A DNA stretch of 34,753 bases from Porticoccus sp964608185 (GCA_964608185.1 CAZSMR010000009.1:1-34753); one strand, 5' to 3'; shown: positions 6,154 to 14,989, numbered from the stretch's first letter. Notes: a model not told the origin generated them from the letters alone. A program made the numbers and translations.

Positions 6154-7368
6154 CTATACTGACATAATTGGCATAAGTTTTTTTTCTGGAAGTTGTGCTG
6201 GAAGCTTTGCTCCAAGCAACTTCTCAATAGGCTCCAATAAAAATGCATCGTCCTCACAAGCAAAGCTGATTGAAGTACCATTTTTCCCTGCTCTTCCAGT
6301 TCGGCCTATACGATGAACGTAATCCTCTGGCTCTTCGGGTAATGTATAATTAACTACATGACTGATACCATCAATATGAATGCCACGACCTGCTACATCT
6401 GTAGCGACCAAAATTGTCAATTTACCAGACTTAAAGTCTTCCAGTGTTTTGACTCGCTTGCCCTGAGCGACTTCACCAGATAGAAGTCCTACGCTAAATC
6501 CCTTATTTTTTAATTTCTCCTGAAGTCGTCGACACTGATCACGCCTATTAGCAAAAACAATAGTACTCTCAACTTCTTCTTGTCGGATAATATTATTCAA
6601 TAGTTCGAATTTTTCGTCTGTGGAGGTTATATATACCTTTTGAGTTACCGTATCTGTAGCAATACTATCAGGCTCAATTTCTATAGTCGTTGGATTAACT
6701 GTCCATTGTTTAGCAAGATCCATAACCTCAGGAGTAAAAGTCGCAGAAAAAAACATAGTTTGTCTATTTTCAGGGTGAGGAGTTAAACGAACAATTCTTC
6801 TAACCTGAGGAATGAAGCCCATATCAAGCATTCTATCTGCTTCATCAAGGACTAGAATTTCAGTTCTATCTAAATAAACATCTTTACTGCCTGCAAAATC
6901 AAGTAAACGTCCCGGTGTAGCTACTAGTATATCGCACAAACTTTCATGGAGATTTCGCTTTTGCTTGTCATAATCCATACCACCCACCAAACTATGTACC
7001 TTCAAATTAGTATATTTGCACAAGTCTTTAGCATCTTGTGCTATTTGCATCACCAGTTCTCTAGTTGGTGCGATAATCAGCGATCTAGCTTCTCCTGCAA
7101 AGTGATCATCTTCCACCGGATTGATAAGAAGCTCGGTAATAATTGTGGTCAGGAAAGCGGCAGTTTTTCCAGTACCAGTTTGTGCTTTTCCTACAATATC
7201 ATGGCCTCGAAGTGTATATGGCAAAGTCCGTGCTTGAATAGGAGAACAATATTTAAAGCCTAGATCTGCTATTGCGTGCATCAAAATTATAGGCAGGTCA
7301 AGATCATGAAAACGTGTTTTTCCATCTGCATGATCAACTTTAAACTCAGATAAACCCCAATTCGTCAA
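6154..7368 (-). CDS. rhlB: DEAD-box RNA helicase RhlB
   Basis: A 404-residue helicase with SPIQ (42-45), AQTGTGKT (62-69), PTREL (101-105), DEAD (175-178), SAT (208-210), VATDVAGRGIHI and HRIGRTGRAG. The segments GLLSGEVAQGKR, the YDKQ near 133-136, and IPQVRRIVR are those of RhlB rather than RhlE or DeaD. RhlB works with the RNA degradosome in E. coli and Pseudomonas, helping RNase E or PNPase through structure. It lacks a long basic tail. The reading frame opens at TTG 7366-7368, with AAGGGAG (7378-7384) 9 bases upstream; an ATG at 7374-7376 is out of frame and ends at once in TGA. It precedes rhlE in the same direction. Confidence 0.9.
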   Translation of the reverse strand: MTNWGLSEFKVDHADGKTRFHDLDLPIILMHAIADLGFKYCSPIQARTLPYTLRGHDIVGKAQTGTGKTAAFLTTIITELLINPVEDDHFAGEARSLIIAPTRELVMQIAQDAKDLCKYTNLKVHSLVGGMDYDKQKRNLHESLCDILVATPGRLLDFAGSKDVYLDRTEILVLDEADRMLDMGFIPQVRRIVRLTPHPENRQTMFFSATFTPEVMDLAKQWTVNPTTIEIEPDSIATDTVTQKVYITSTDEKFELLNNIIRQEEVESTIVFANRRDQCRRLQEKLKNKGFSVGLLSGEVAQGKRVKTLEDFKSGKLTILVATDVAGRGIHIDGISHVVNYTLPEEPEDYVHRIGRTGRAGKNGTSISFACEDDAFLLEPIEKLLGAKLPAQLPEKKLMPIMSV

Positions 7369-7384
7369 AAAAACATGCTCCCTT
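7366..7384 (-). promoter_or_regulatory. RBS and start region of rhlB: TTG start behind an out-of-frame ATG and T7 tract
   Basis: On the minus strand AAGGGAG (7378-7384) is followed by ATG, seven T (7367-7373) and GACG. The ATG frame stops at the fourth codon (TGA). The RhlB frame begins at TTG, 9 bases from the RBS. One extra T would join the ATG to the RhlB frame. Confidence 0.75.
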
Positions 7385-7403
7385 ATATTTGTATTCTGCG
7401 AGT

Positions 7404-7430
7404 ATTATAAGTAAAAACGATGAACATCAA
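7404..7430 (-). promoter_or_regulatory. possible rhlB promoter in the 344-bp divergent gap
   Basis: Minus-strand TTGATG (7425-7430) and TATAAT (7404-7409) are 15 bases apart, a somewhat short spacing. The gap 7369-7712 between rhlB and the flavin reductase gene otherwise holds no gene that I can see and no clear promoter for the plus-strand gene. Confidence 0.4.
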
Positions 7431-7712
7431 TTAGCTGCCTGCATATTACGGGAAACAAGTCATCGATAAATTCACTATATTGCCGTTCTGGTTAAATTTA
7501 GCTTCCCTTGTATTTTTAAAACAAAGGCACTTTGAAGGAATGAAACTATTGGGATTGTAGCACGAGATCTCTATACTAAGTCCTTTTCTAGTGTTTCTTA
7601 AAAGTATTTACAGAGATATGATGAAATTCTCTCTCAAGTACTTTTTAATTAATCACTTATTGAGTTACCCTAGCACGGCTAAAAACCGAAAAATTACTTT
7701 AGAGCTGAAAAT

Positions 7713-8189
7713 ATGACGGATATAAAGACTCGAGATTTACGTACAGCCTTTGGAAATTTTGCAACGGGTATTACGGTGATAACTGCCTTAGATAAAGATA
7801 AGAAACTCAATGGAATGACTGCTAACAGTTTTTCAACGGTGTCATTAGAGCCTCCTCTTATTTCTTGGTGTATAGGTCGTGAATCAGCATTATTTAATCT
7901 GTTTGAGCAGGTAGAGTACTTTGCGGTTAATATACTCAGTAGCGACCAAAGATCTATTTCTGAGGTATTTGCTAGCTCCCAGAAAAATAGGTTTTTAGAG
8001 GGCCTTTGGGATCATGGTTCACATGGTCTCCCAGTATTGAAAAACTGCGCCTGCCAATTAATATGTGCCACAGAACACCGTTATCCTGGTGGTGATCACA
8101 CGATATTAGTGGGCCGAGTGCTAGAGATTACTAATAATAACAAGATGCCATTAATTTATCATGGCGGACAATATCAAACATTAAAATAA
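7713..8189 (+). CDS. flavin reductase-like FMN-binding protein
   Basis: A 158-residue protein of the flavin reductase-like (HpaC/NtaB type) family, with split-barrel FMN-binding fold. Typical parts are FGNFATGITVIT (13-24), GMTANSFSTVSLEPPLI (34-50), FAVNILS (70-76), GGDHTILVGRV (126-136) and the end PLIYHGGQYQTL. Such proteins use NAD(P)H to reduce free FMN or FAD and supply it to a monooxygenase, or act as flavoprotein oxidoreductases. No partner monooxygenase lies nearby, so its physiological partner is unknown. Its stop faces that of prmC with only 7 bases between and no terminator visible. It has no strong Shine-Dalgarno. Confidence 0.88.
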   Translation: MTDIKTRDLRTAFGNFATGITVITALDKDKKLNGMTANSFSTVSLEPPLISWCIGRESALFNLFEQVEYFAVNILSSDQRSISEVFASSQKNRFLEGLWDHGSHGLPVLKNCACQLICATEHRYPGGDHTILVGRVLEITNNNKMPLIYHGGQYQTLK

Positions 8190-8196
8190 AAAATTA

Positions 8197-9057
8197 TTAG
8201 TTTAGTTTTCTACAAATACTAACTCTATCAAGCCCAGATAAATCAGAAAAAGTTTTTATCTGACAATAACCAGCTTTTAACATAAATTTACGAACTGATT
8301 CTCCTTGGTCGCAACCATGCTCCAACATCAACCAACCTCCCCAATTAAGGTGACTATAGGCGCCAAAAGTAATTGTATGTATATCAGATAGTCCAGAATT
8401 TTCAGCTACAAGGGCAGATAATGGCTCAAACCTAACGTCACCCCGCTGGAGATTTTCGTCATCAAGACTTACATACGGTGGGTTGCTTACAATAAGGTCA
8501 AAAGAATATTCTTTTAAGCTAGCAAACCAGTTACTTTGATAAATACTAACATTGCTAAAACCAAAATTTTTTCTATTCTCTTGAGCGAGCTCAAGAGCAC
8601 CTAATTCTGAATCAACAGCTGTGATATTCCAAAGTGGTTTTTCACTTGCTAGGGCTAAGGCAATAGCTCCAGTCCCTGTTCCTAAATCTAAAACTGATAT
8701 TTTTTCACCCAAAAGTAAAGAAAGTACAGTTTCAACAAGCAGCTCTGTCTCTGGTCTAGGGATAATTGTAGCAGGCGATACCTTCAAAGGTAGAGACCAA
8801 AATTCTCGGGATTCTATGATATATGCAATAGGTTTTCCATTAAGGCGATGTTCAAGTAGTCTATTAAAACTAATATACTGGGAATCATTCAAAAATTTAT
8901 CAGGATATGTATATAAATAAGTTCGATTCTTGCCAAGAACATAACCAAGAATTAATTCTATATCTAATCTTGGGCTATCGCTTACATCAGCCAACTCAAT
9001 ACTACGTTTTAATATATTAGAAATAGTTATATTTTTACCAGAATTTTTAGTGAGCAT
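8197..9057 (-). CDS. prmC: release factor glutamine methyltransferase PrmC
   Basis: PrmC (HemK) methylates the glutamine of the GGQ motif in RF1 and RF2 with S-adenosylmethionine, raising termination efficiency. The 286-residue protein has the N-terminal helical RF-binding domain (about 1-85), then PRPETE (100-105), the SAM motif DLGTGTG (124-130) and the catalytic NPPY (192-195). It is the last gene of hemA-prfA-prmC, 67 bases after its own substrate gene prfA, the common arrangement. No clear Shine-Dalgarno precedes the ATG. Confidence 0.96.
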   Translation of the reverse strand: MLTKNSGKNITISNILKRSIELADVSDSPRLDIELILGYVLGKNRTYLYTYPDKFLNDSQYISFNRLLEHRLNGKPIAYIIESREFWSLPLKVSPATIIPRPETELLVETVLSLLLGEKISVLDLGTGTGAIALALASEKPLWNITAVDSELGALELAQENRKNFGFSNVSIYQSNWFASLKEYSFDLIVSNPPYVSLDDENLQRGDVRFEPLSALVAENSGLSDIHTITFGAYSHLNWGGWLMLEHGCDQGESVRKFMLKAGYCQIKTFSDLSGLDRVSICRKLN

Positions 9058-9124
9058 AATTTAATTTTAACGCTATAGAACTTTGTGATAAAAAAACCTT
9101 ATATTGCAGTCTTAATTGCACCTC

Positions 9125-10207
9125 TTAAGAGGAAATTAAAGCCAGTAAATTAGCCTGATTCTCATTTATTAATGGCTGTATTATACCGTCTAAATTTCCC
9201 TCCATGACCTCAGTCAGCTTATACAAAGTGAGATTTATTCGGTGATCTGTGATTCTGCCTTGTGAGTAATTATAAGTCCTAATACGCTCAGAACGATCAC
9301 CGCTTCCAACTAAAGATCGTCGCTCTTCTGCCAAGTTTTCTGCAGCAACAGTTTCTTGAGCATTTTTTAAGCGAGCCGATAAAAGTCCCATCGCTCTTGC
9401 CTTATTTTTATGTTGAGAGCGATCATCCTGGCATTCAACCACTACACCAGTTGGAAGATGAGTTATACGAATAGCTGAATCTGTCTTATTAACATGCTGG
9501 CCTCCCGCACCCGAAGCACGAAAAGTATCGATGCGTAAATCTCCTTTCTTGATGTCTATATCATCTAAAGATTCTACTTCCGGCATCACTGCTACAGTAC
9601 AGGCAGATGTATGGACACGTCCTTGCGATTCTGTATTAGGAACTCGTTGTACACGATGAGCGCCAGACTCAAATTTCAGTTTAGAGTAAACTCCTTGCCC
9701 TATAATTAAGGCAATAATTTCCTTGTAGCCGCCATGATCTCCGACATTCTGACTAATAATTTCAACTTTCCATTTATGACTTTCGGCATATCTGGAATAC
9801 ATACGAAATAGATCGCCAGAAAAAATTGCTGCCTCATCACCTCCGGTCCCTGCACGAATTTCTAAGAATATATTCTTTTCATCATTAGAATCTTTTGGCA
9901 ATAAGAGTTTCTGTATTTTAATTAAAATTCGGGCGAGTGTTTCTTCTCCCTCATTCACCTCTTCTTCGGCCATATTTCTAATATCGATGTCAGGGTCAGC
10001 TATTAGTGATTTTGCTTCATATATTTTTTCTTCAGTTAGCATATAATTTTCATAAACTTCGACTATCTGCTCATGTTCAGCATATTCTTTTGATAGCTCT
10101 CGAAAATAGTTTTGATCACTTATCACTTCAGATTCACCCAAAAGTGCACCGACCTCTTCGCGTCGATCTGTGATAAATTGTAGTTTTTCTAAAATAGATT
10201 TTTTCAT
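9125..10207 (-). CDS. prfA: peptide chain release factor 1
   Basis: RF1 reads UAA and UAG stop codons and triggers peptide release. The 360-residue protein has the helical domain 1 (about 1-110), the codon-recognition region with HRVQRVPNTESQGRVHTSA, and the GGQ loop ASGAGGQHVN with GGQ at 235-237. The anticodon-like tripeptide is Pro-Asn-Thr (190-192); the commonest form is Pro-Ala-Thr or Pro-Val-Thr, so the middle residue is unusual but the Pro and Thr that matter are kept. It lies between hemA (54-base gap) and prmC. A 12-bp palindrome CCTCTTAAGAGG (9121-9132) spans the stop codon. Confidence 0.98.
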   Translation of the reverse strand: MKKSILEKLQFITDRREEVGALLGESEVISDQNYFRELSKEYAEHEQIVEVYENYMLTEEKIYEAKSLIADPDIDIRNMAEEEVNEGEETLARILIKIQKLLLPKDSNDEKNIFLEIRAGTGGDEAAIFSGDLFRMYSRYAESHKWKVEIISQNVGDHGGYKEIIALIIGQGVYSKLKFESGAHRVQRVPNTESQGRVHTSACTVAVMPEVESLDDIDIKKGDLRIDTFRASGAGGQHVNKTDSAIRITHLPTGVVVECQDDRSQHKNKARAMGLLSARLKNAQETVAAENLAEERRSLVGSGDRSERIRTYNYSQGRITDHRINLTLYKLTEVMEGNLDGIIQPLINENQANLLALISS

Positions 10208-10261
10208 TAATATACTTTATCAATTATTTAATTACATAAATCGTCATTACAAGAGTGATGC

Positions 10262-11548
10262 TTAATCTTGAAAATCATCTTTATTTGGTTCTTTAAACTC
10301 AAATAAATTGTTAGTAAGGCGAATATCATCAGTTCGACCCTGCTCTCCGGCTTCTTTTAGCTTTCTTGACGGTGAGTGCATTAATTTATTCGTCAAGCTT
10401 CTTGCTAAATTTTTTAGAACTCCCTCTGGATCTTGGCCTGATTTTAAAGATATTAAAGCTTTTTCAGTCTCGATATCACGAGTCTTTTCTATATTTTTAC
10501 GAAATGCTCGAATCACAGCTACTGCATCTAGACCTTTAATCTGCTTTTTCCACTCATTCACCCCATCTTCTATAATTTTCTTAGCTTTATCTGCTGCATC
10601 TTCTCGAGAACGCATATTCTCAAGAATAACCTCTTGAAGGTCATCTATGGTGAAAAGGTAGACATCGTCTAAATTTGCTACTTCCGGTTCAATATCTCGA
10701 GGTACCGCTAAATCCAACATAAACATAGGCTTATGCTTACGTTTTTTAATTGCAGATTCTACTGCTCCCTTTCCAAGTATAGGTAATTGACTACCTGTAG
10801 ATGAAATCAAAATATCTGCTTTTTCAAGAAATTCAGGAATATCGGAGAATAGTATCGCATGTGCGCCAAATTCTTCAGCCAATTCTTCAGCCCTTCGAAG
10901 TGTTCTGTTAGAAACAGTAATACTTCCTACTTTTTTCTCCAACAAGTGTTTTGCTACTAATTCAATAGTTTCGCCAGCCCCAATCAATAAAACATGAACA
11001 TCTTTGAAATTCGAAAAAATTTGCTGCGAAAGCTTAACGCCAGCGTATGCAACAGAGACTGGGTTTTGCCCAATAGCTGTTTCAGTCCTAACTCGCTTAG
11101 CGACAAAAAATGCTTGCTGATATAACTGATTAAGTTTAGTTGCAACTGTTCCAGCCTCCTGAGCAACAGCATATGATGATTTCAGCTGCCCCAAAATCTG
11201 TGGCTCACCCAAAATCATCGAATCCAAACCGCTAGCAACTCTCATTAAATGCCTAACGGCATTCTCATCTTTGTAGGTATAAAAGGAGTTCAAAAGAATT
11301 TCCGGCAACACCTTATGATAGCTAGCTAGCCAGTCTAGAACCTTTTCTATACTATTATCTAGATCATTAGGAGTAACAAGATATATTTCTGTTCGATTAC
11401 ATGTCGACAGGATAGAAGCTTCAGTAACGTCGATCGCCTTGATTAAGCTTTGCAAGGCCTTGGTCATATTTTCAGGAGCAAAGACAACCTTCTCTCGAAT
11501 ATCAAGAGATGCAGAACGATAGTTAATTCCAAGCGAGTAGATAGTCAT
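10262..11548 (-). CDS. hemA: glutamyl-tRNA reductase
   Basis: HemA reduces Glu-tRNA(Glu) to glutamate-1-semialdehyde with NADPH, the first step of C5 haem synthesis. I start it at ATG 11548, giving MTIYSLGINYRSA, which aligns with known HemA N-termini; the frame stays open upstream to a TTG at 11578, but that adds ten unconserved residues. The 428-residue protein has the nucleophile Cys50 in STCNRTEIY, H100 in the region HLMRVASGLDSM, GEPQILGQLK, and the NADPH-binding GAGETIELV (190-198). The C-terminal dimerisation helix ends in an acidic tail. It heads the hemA-prfA-prmC operon. Confidence 0.96.
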   Translation of the reverse strand: MTIYSLGINYRSASLDIREKVVFAPENMTKALQSLIKAIDVTEASILSTCNRTEIYLVTPNDLDNSIEKVLDWLASYHKVLPEILLNSFYTYKDENAVRHLMRVASGLDSMILGEPQILGQLKSSYAVAQEAGTVATKLNQLYQQAFFVAKRVRTETAIGQNPVSVAYAGVKLSQQIFSNFKDVHVLLIGAGETIELVAKHLLEKKVGSITVSNRTLRRAEELAEEFGAHAILFSDIPEFLEKADILISSTGSQLPILGKGAVESAIKKRKHKPMFMLDLAVPRDIEPEVANLDDVYLFTIDDLQEVILENMRSREDAADKAKKIIEDGVNEWKKQIKGLDAVAVIRAFRKNIEKTRDIETEKALISLKSGQDPEGVLKNLARSLTNKLMHSPSRKLKEAGEQGRTDDIRLTNNLFEFKEPNKDDFQD

Positions 11549-11630
11549 TAATTCATTACTTACGAAACTAGCCTGCAATTGTCTAGTTCTATCGCACTAA
11601 AGACAAGCAGTATTCAATCAATAATTAACT

Positions 11631-11642
11631 AGCACATGTGCT
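11631..11642. promoter_or_regulatory. 12-bp perfect palindrome followed by a T-run, in the hemA/TPR divergent region
   Basis: AGCACATGTGCT is perfectly palindromic and six further T follow on the plus strand. The hairpin would have only 4 bp with a CATG loop, too short for a good terminator, and it lies upstream of both divergent genes, so an operator is a fair alternative. No convincing -35/-10 pair stands out in 11549-11700. Confidence 0.35.
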
Positions 11643-11700
11643 TTTTTTATTGTTAGAGTACTCAATGCTAGCTCAACTACCAATGATAAAAATTTAACAT

Positions 11701-13539
11701 ATGAGCAACTCAATTCCTTTCATTCTTATAATAATACTCAGCTGTATGCTTTTTGGCTGTAATGGTAATTTTATAGATAAAGATGTGAACCCAAAATCTG
11801 TAAAATTAACTCATACCGAGCTGTCCCCATTAGAACCTAAAAATGGTGAAAAAAGTTCTGAACAAGAGGAAATTTTACGAGAAAACGACTTTGAAGTTAT
11901 TGCATTCCCTAAAGGCAGTCTGTTCAGTTTAATAGCGGCAGAGTTAGCTGGGCTTAGAGGTAAAGGGGAAATATCTAAAAAAATATACATCGCGCAGGCA
12001 AGAAAAACGCTTGATCCTCAGGTTATTGCAAGAGCAGCTAGTATGGCTGACTACTATAATAGCTCGGATAAAATGCTAGAAATGGCTCAGCTATTATTGA
12101 AAATAGAGCCAGACATGGATACAAGCCGAAGCATTTATGTCGCCAGTCTGATAAGAAATCAGCGATTCGACGAAGCAATTCCTTATATAGTTCTTTCAAT
12201 TAAACGTAATCATACAGAACCTTTAGTTGAGCTAATTAGATCTTTAGCAGCTCAAAAAGATCATAATAAATTACTTTCTTTGCTTCGGCAGATAGAGGTT
12301 GAGTTACCAAATAATGGATTTGTAGGTTTTGCGAAGGCAGAACTTTTTTTTCAAAGAGGTCTTTTTGAGGAATCACTTAAAATAATAAATAAAATTATAA
12401 TTGACGCAGACATATCAGTCAGTAAAAAAGTATTAGAGCTTAAAGCCGAAATTCTTTTCCTGCAGAACAAAGAAAAAGTTGCCTATAAATTTTTAGACGA
12501 CTCGTCACTAAATAAACAGATAAAACGTAAGCTAGACCTTAAGTTTGCAAGAGTATTATTAAAGAAAGATCCCCTAAATGTAGATCAAAGATTAACCGCA
12601 CTACTTAATCAATATCCCGATGACGATGAAATTAGATTTTTGCTTGCTGCGACAAAAAAAATGCAGGGCCTTGACGATAACGCTATTAAACTATTAAAAA
12701 AAATAACACGGGATCCAGAAAAAAATAATTGGTGGATTTATATGTCTCACTTAGAATTAGGGAGACTTTATTCAGAAAAAATTCCTAAGCAATCTATTTT
12801 GCACCATCAAAAATTTATTGAAAATCGATATACAGGGCTATTAGATCCGAATTCTGCATCAGATATTCTTAGAATAACAACTACGTTAGAGAGTATAAAA
12901 AAATTGATGGTTGCAGATAATAAAATCAATAAACTTAGAAAAATTTTACTAAATCTCCGAGTAAATGCTCCAAAGCTATCTAAGATAAGCTATATATTCG
13001 AAGGGGGGATGCTACTTGAACAAAATTATCTAGATGAGGGATATAGTCTTTTGAGTGAGGCTATAATTAAATATCCGGAAGAAGTAGAATTTTTATATAT
13101 GAGATCTAGCTTTAGTAGTCTTCTAAAAAATAACACAGAATACGAAGAGGACCTTAAAGCAATACTTAAGATTAGTCCTGATAATTCCATAGTTCTTAAT
13201 TCTTTAGGGTATTCCATGATAATTAATGGGGGTAACTATGAAAAAGCACGCGATTTGATACTTAGATCTTTACAGTTAGCCCCTGAAGTTTATGAAACTT
13301 TAGATAGCTTGGGATGGGCATATTACAAATTAGGAAATAATATTCAAGCCATAAAATATCTAACCCAAGCTCTATCTATTGCAACAAAACCGGAACCTGA
13401 AATTTCTGCTCATCTTGGAGAAGTACTCTGGATTACAGGTAAAAAAATTAAGGCTAAGTCAGCATGGAATAAGATTCTGCAAAATGATTCAAAAAATGCC
13501 ATCATCCAAGAAACTTTGAAGCGACTTAAGGTAAAGTAA
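11701..13539 (+). CDS. TPR-repeat outer-membrane lipoprotein (PA4667-like)
   Basis: A 612-residue protein with a lipoprotein signal: hydrophobic residues 5-18 and a lipobox LFGC with Cys20. The mature part is nearly all helical, with degenerate tetratricopeptide repeats. The clearest ones lie near the C-terminus (ILKISPDNSIVLNSLGYSMI, then a unit with LAPEVYETLDSLGWAYYKLG at about 530-548). The position between hemA and lolB is that of P. aeruginosa PA4667, a TPR protein of unknown exact role. I infer a periplasmic scaffold attached to the outer membrane; the gene for the receptor LolB follows 4 bases later. The residue after Cys20 is Asn, not the Asp of inner-membrane retention. Confidence 0.87.
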   Translation: MSNSIPFILIIILSCMLFGCNGNFIDKDVNPKSVKLTHTELSPLEPKNGEKSSEQEEILRENDFEVIAFPKGSLFSLIAAELAGLRGKGEISKKIYIAQARKTLDPQVIARAASMADYYNSSDKMLEMAQLLLKIEPDMDTSRSIYVASLIRNQRFDEAIPYIVLSIKRNHTEPLVELIRSLAAQKDHNKLLSLLRQIEVELPNNGFVGFAKAELFFQRGLFEESLKIINKIIIDADISVSKKVLELKAEILFLQNKEKVAYKFLDDSSLNKQIKRKLDLKFARVLLKKDPLNVDQRLTALLNQYPDDDEIRFLLAATKKMQGLDDNAIKLLKKITRDPEKNNWWIYMSHLELGRLYSEKIPKQSILHHQKFIENRYTGLLDPNSASDILRITTTLESIKKLMVADNKINKLRKILLNLRVNAPKLSKISYIFEGGMLLEQNYLDEGYSLLSEAIIKYPEEVEFLYMRSSFSSLLKNNTEYEEDLKAILKISPDNSIVLNSLGYSMIINGGNYEKARDLILRSLQLAPEVYETLDSLGWAYYKLGNNIQAIKYLTQALSIATKPEPEISAHLGEVLWITGKKIKAKSAWNKILQNDSKNAIIQETLKRLKVK

Positions 13540-13543
13540 GCTT

Positions 13544-14134
13544 ATGCAAGGTACTATTTTATTGTTTCTTATGATACTGGTTAACTCATGTGCTATTAAT
13601 GAGAACCTTCCGTCTTTAAATCAGGTCGATCGAGCATATCGTCTTAGCCAATTACAAAATCTGAATCATTGGCAGCTTGAGGGTAAAATAGGCTATAGAG
13701 ACTCAAAAAAAGGTGGAAGTGCCTGGATAATTTGGCATCAACAAGGAAATAATTTTGAAATTAATCTCAGTGGTCCATTTGGCACCAGATCGACCACAAT
13801 AAAGGGAAATCAAGATACTATAAAATTAAAAGATGAAAAGTATCAGCTATTTACTGCAAATGAATCTTCGGTCTACGTCAAAAAATCATATCAATCGGAC
13901 TTCCCAATTGAGCATCTTAGATTTTGGATCAAGGGGCTACCCTCCCTAACTACTGACGAAATTATATATAATTATAATAATGATGGGACCTTGAATAGAT
14001 TAGAGCAGTCAGGCTGGGCATTGGAGTTTTTGGATTATCAGAATATAGAAGAATTTAGACTGCCAAATAAAATTAAGGGTCAAAAAGATGTCTATAAGTT
14101 CACCTTAAAAATAAAAAAATGGTTAATTAACTAA
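13544..14134 (+). CDS. lolB: outer-membrane lipoprotein receptor LolB
   Basis: LolB takes lipoproteins from the periplasmic carrier LolA and inserts them in the outer membrane; it is a lipoprotein itself. The 196-residue protein has a short signal (3-13) and lipobox LVNSC with Cys16. Features of the family are HWQLEGKIGYRD (about 42-53), a GSAWIIWHQ strand, the NLSGPFGTR segment, and LRFWIKGLP with the later W-containing strand. It begins 4 bases after the TPR gene and ends 8 before ispE, so the three form an operon. Overall similarity is modest, as usual for LolB, but order and context make the call firm. Confidence 0.93.
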   Translation: MQGTILLFLMILVNSCAINENLPSLNQVDRAYRLSQLQNLNHWQLEGKIGYRDSKKGGSAWIIWHQQGNNFEINLSGPFGTRSTTIKGNQDTIKLKDEKYQLFTANESSVYVKKSYQSDFPIEHLRFWIKGLPSLTTDEIIYNYNNDGTLNRLEQSGWALEFLDYQNIEEFRLPNKIKGQKDVYKFTLKIKKWLIN

Positions 14135-14142
14135 GGTTTACA

Positions 14143-14982
14143 ATGAAATTATCGCTCCCTTCTCCAGCAAAATTAAACCTTTTTCTTCATATAACTGGTC
14201 GTCGAAATGATGGTTATCATGACTTGCAAACGTTATTTCAGCTACTTGATTATGGTGATCAGCTTGAGATTAAGACCAATAATACTGGTAAAATTGAATT
14301 ATCAGACGCCAAGAACAATATTTATGAGAGAGAGAACCTTGTGCTTCTTGCTGCTAAAGCAATACAGGAATATACCGCATGCAGTTTGGGCGCAAATATA
14401 TCCCTGAATAAGTGTCTACCAATAGGTGGCGGTTTAGGTGGAGGAAGTAGTAATGCTGCCACAACACTACTTGGTTTAAATGCCGCCTGGAAACTTAATT
14501 TATCTAATAAAGAACTCTTGAGTATAGGATCAAAAATTGGAGCTGATGTCCCAGTCTTTGTTCTTGGTCATACCTCTTGGGCTGAGGGTATTGGTGAAAA
14601 ACTCACAATCGTTGAAAGACCAAGTCAATGGTTTTTAGTTTTAATAACAAATATACATGTTAGTACAGCAGAAATATTTGCTCATCAGGGTTTGACAAGA
14701 AACACTCATCCGATCAAAATACGCGCCTTTGATGAAAAGGGTTGGAAAAACGACTGTCAACCGATAGTTGAGTCTCTCTACCCTGAAATAAAGAGAGCTC
14801 GTCAATGGCTAGAAAAATTTTCTTTTGCTAAATTGACCGGAACTGGTGGATGTCTATTCTCCTCTTTTTCTACAGAAGCTGAAGCGCAATTTGTACAAAA
14901 AAAAATTCCAGTGCCATGGCAAGGTTTTATTGCTAAGGGAGTGAATAAGTCTCCTATATTAGAAATATTACCTCCTAAGTAA
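14143..14982 (+). CDS. ispE: 4-diphosphocytidyl-2-C-methyl-D-erythritol kinase
   Basis: IspE phosphorylates CDP-methylerythritol with ATP in the MEP pathway of isoprenoid synthesis. The 279-residue GHMP kinase has SPAKLNLFLHITGRR at the start with catalytic Lys10, the ATP loop PIGGGLGGGSSNAA (93-106), Asp135 in KIGADVPVF, and the C-terminal GTGGCLFSSF. AAGG lies 6 bases before the ATG. The stop is 7 bases before tRNA-Gln, so the tRNA is probably cut from the same transcript, as in Pseudomonas. Confidence 0.97.
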   Translation: MKLSLPSPAKLNLFLHITGRRNDGYHDLQTLFQLLDYGDQLEIKTNNTGKIELSDAKNNIYERENLVLLAAKAIQEYTACSLGANISLNKCLPIGGGLGGGSSNAATTLLGLNAAWKLNLSNKELLSIGSKIGADVPVFVLGHTSWAEGIGEKLTIVERPSQWFLVLITNIHVSTAEIFAHQGLTRNTHPIKIRAFDEKGWKNDCQPIVESLYPEIKRARQWLEKFSFAKLTGTGGCLFSSFSTEAEAQFVQKKIPVPWQGFIAKGVNKSPILEILPPK

Positions 14983-14989
14983 AAGCTAT

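Noticed and set aside
6946..7263. 105-codon open frame on the plus strand
   Set aside because: Antisense to rhlB, Cys/His/Ser-rich without domain or RBS.
8621..8920. 99-codon open frame on the plus strand
   Set aside because: Antisense to prmC; no RBS or similarity seen.
10308..10637. 109-codon open frame on the plus strand
   Set aside because: Antisense to hemA, with serine/arginine/phenylalanine-rich shadow composition.
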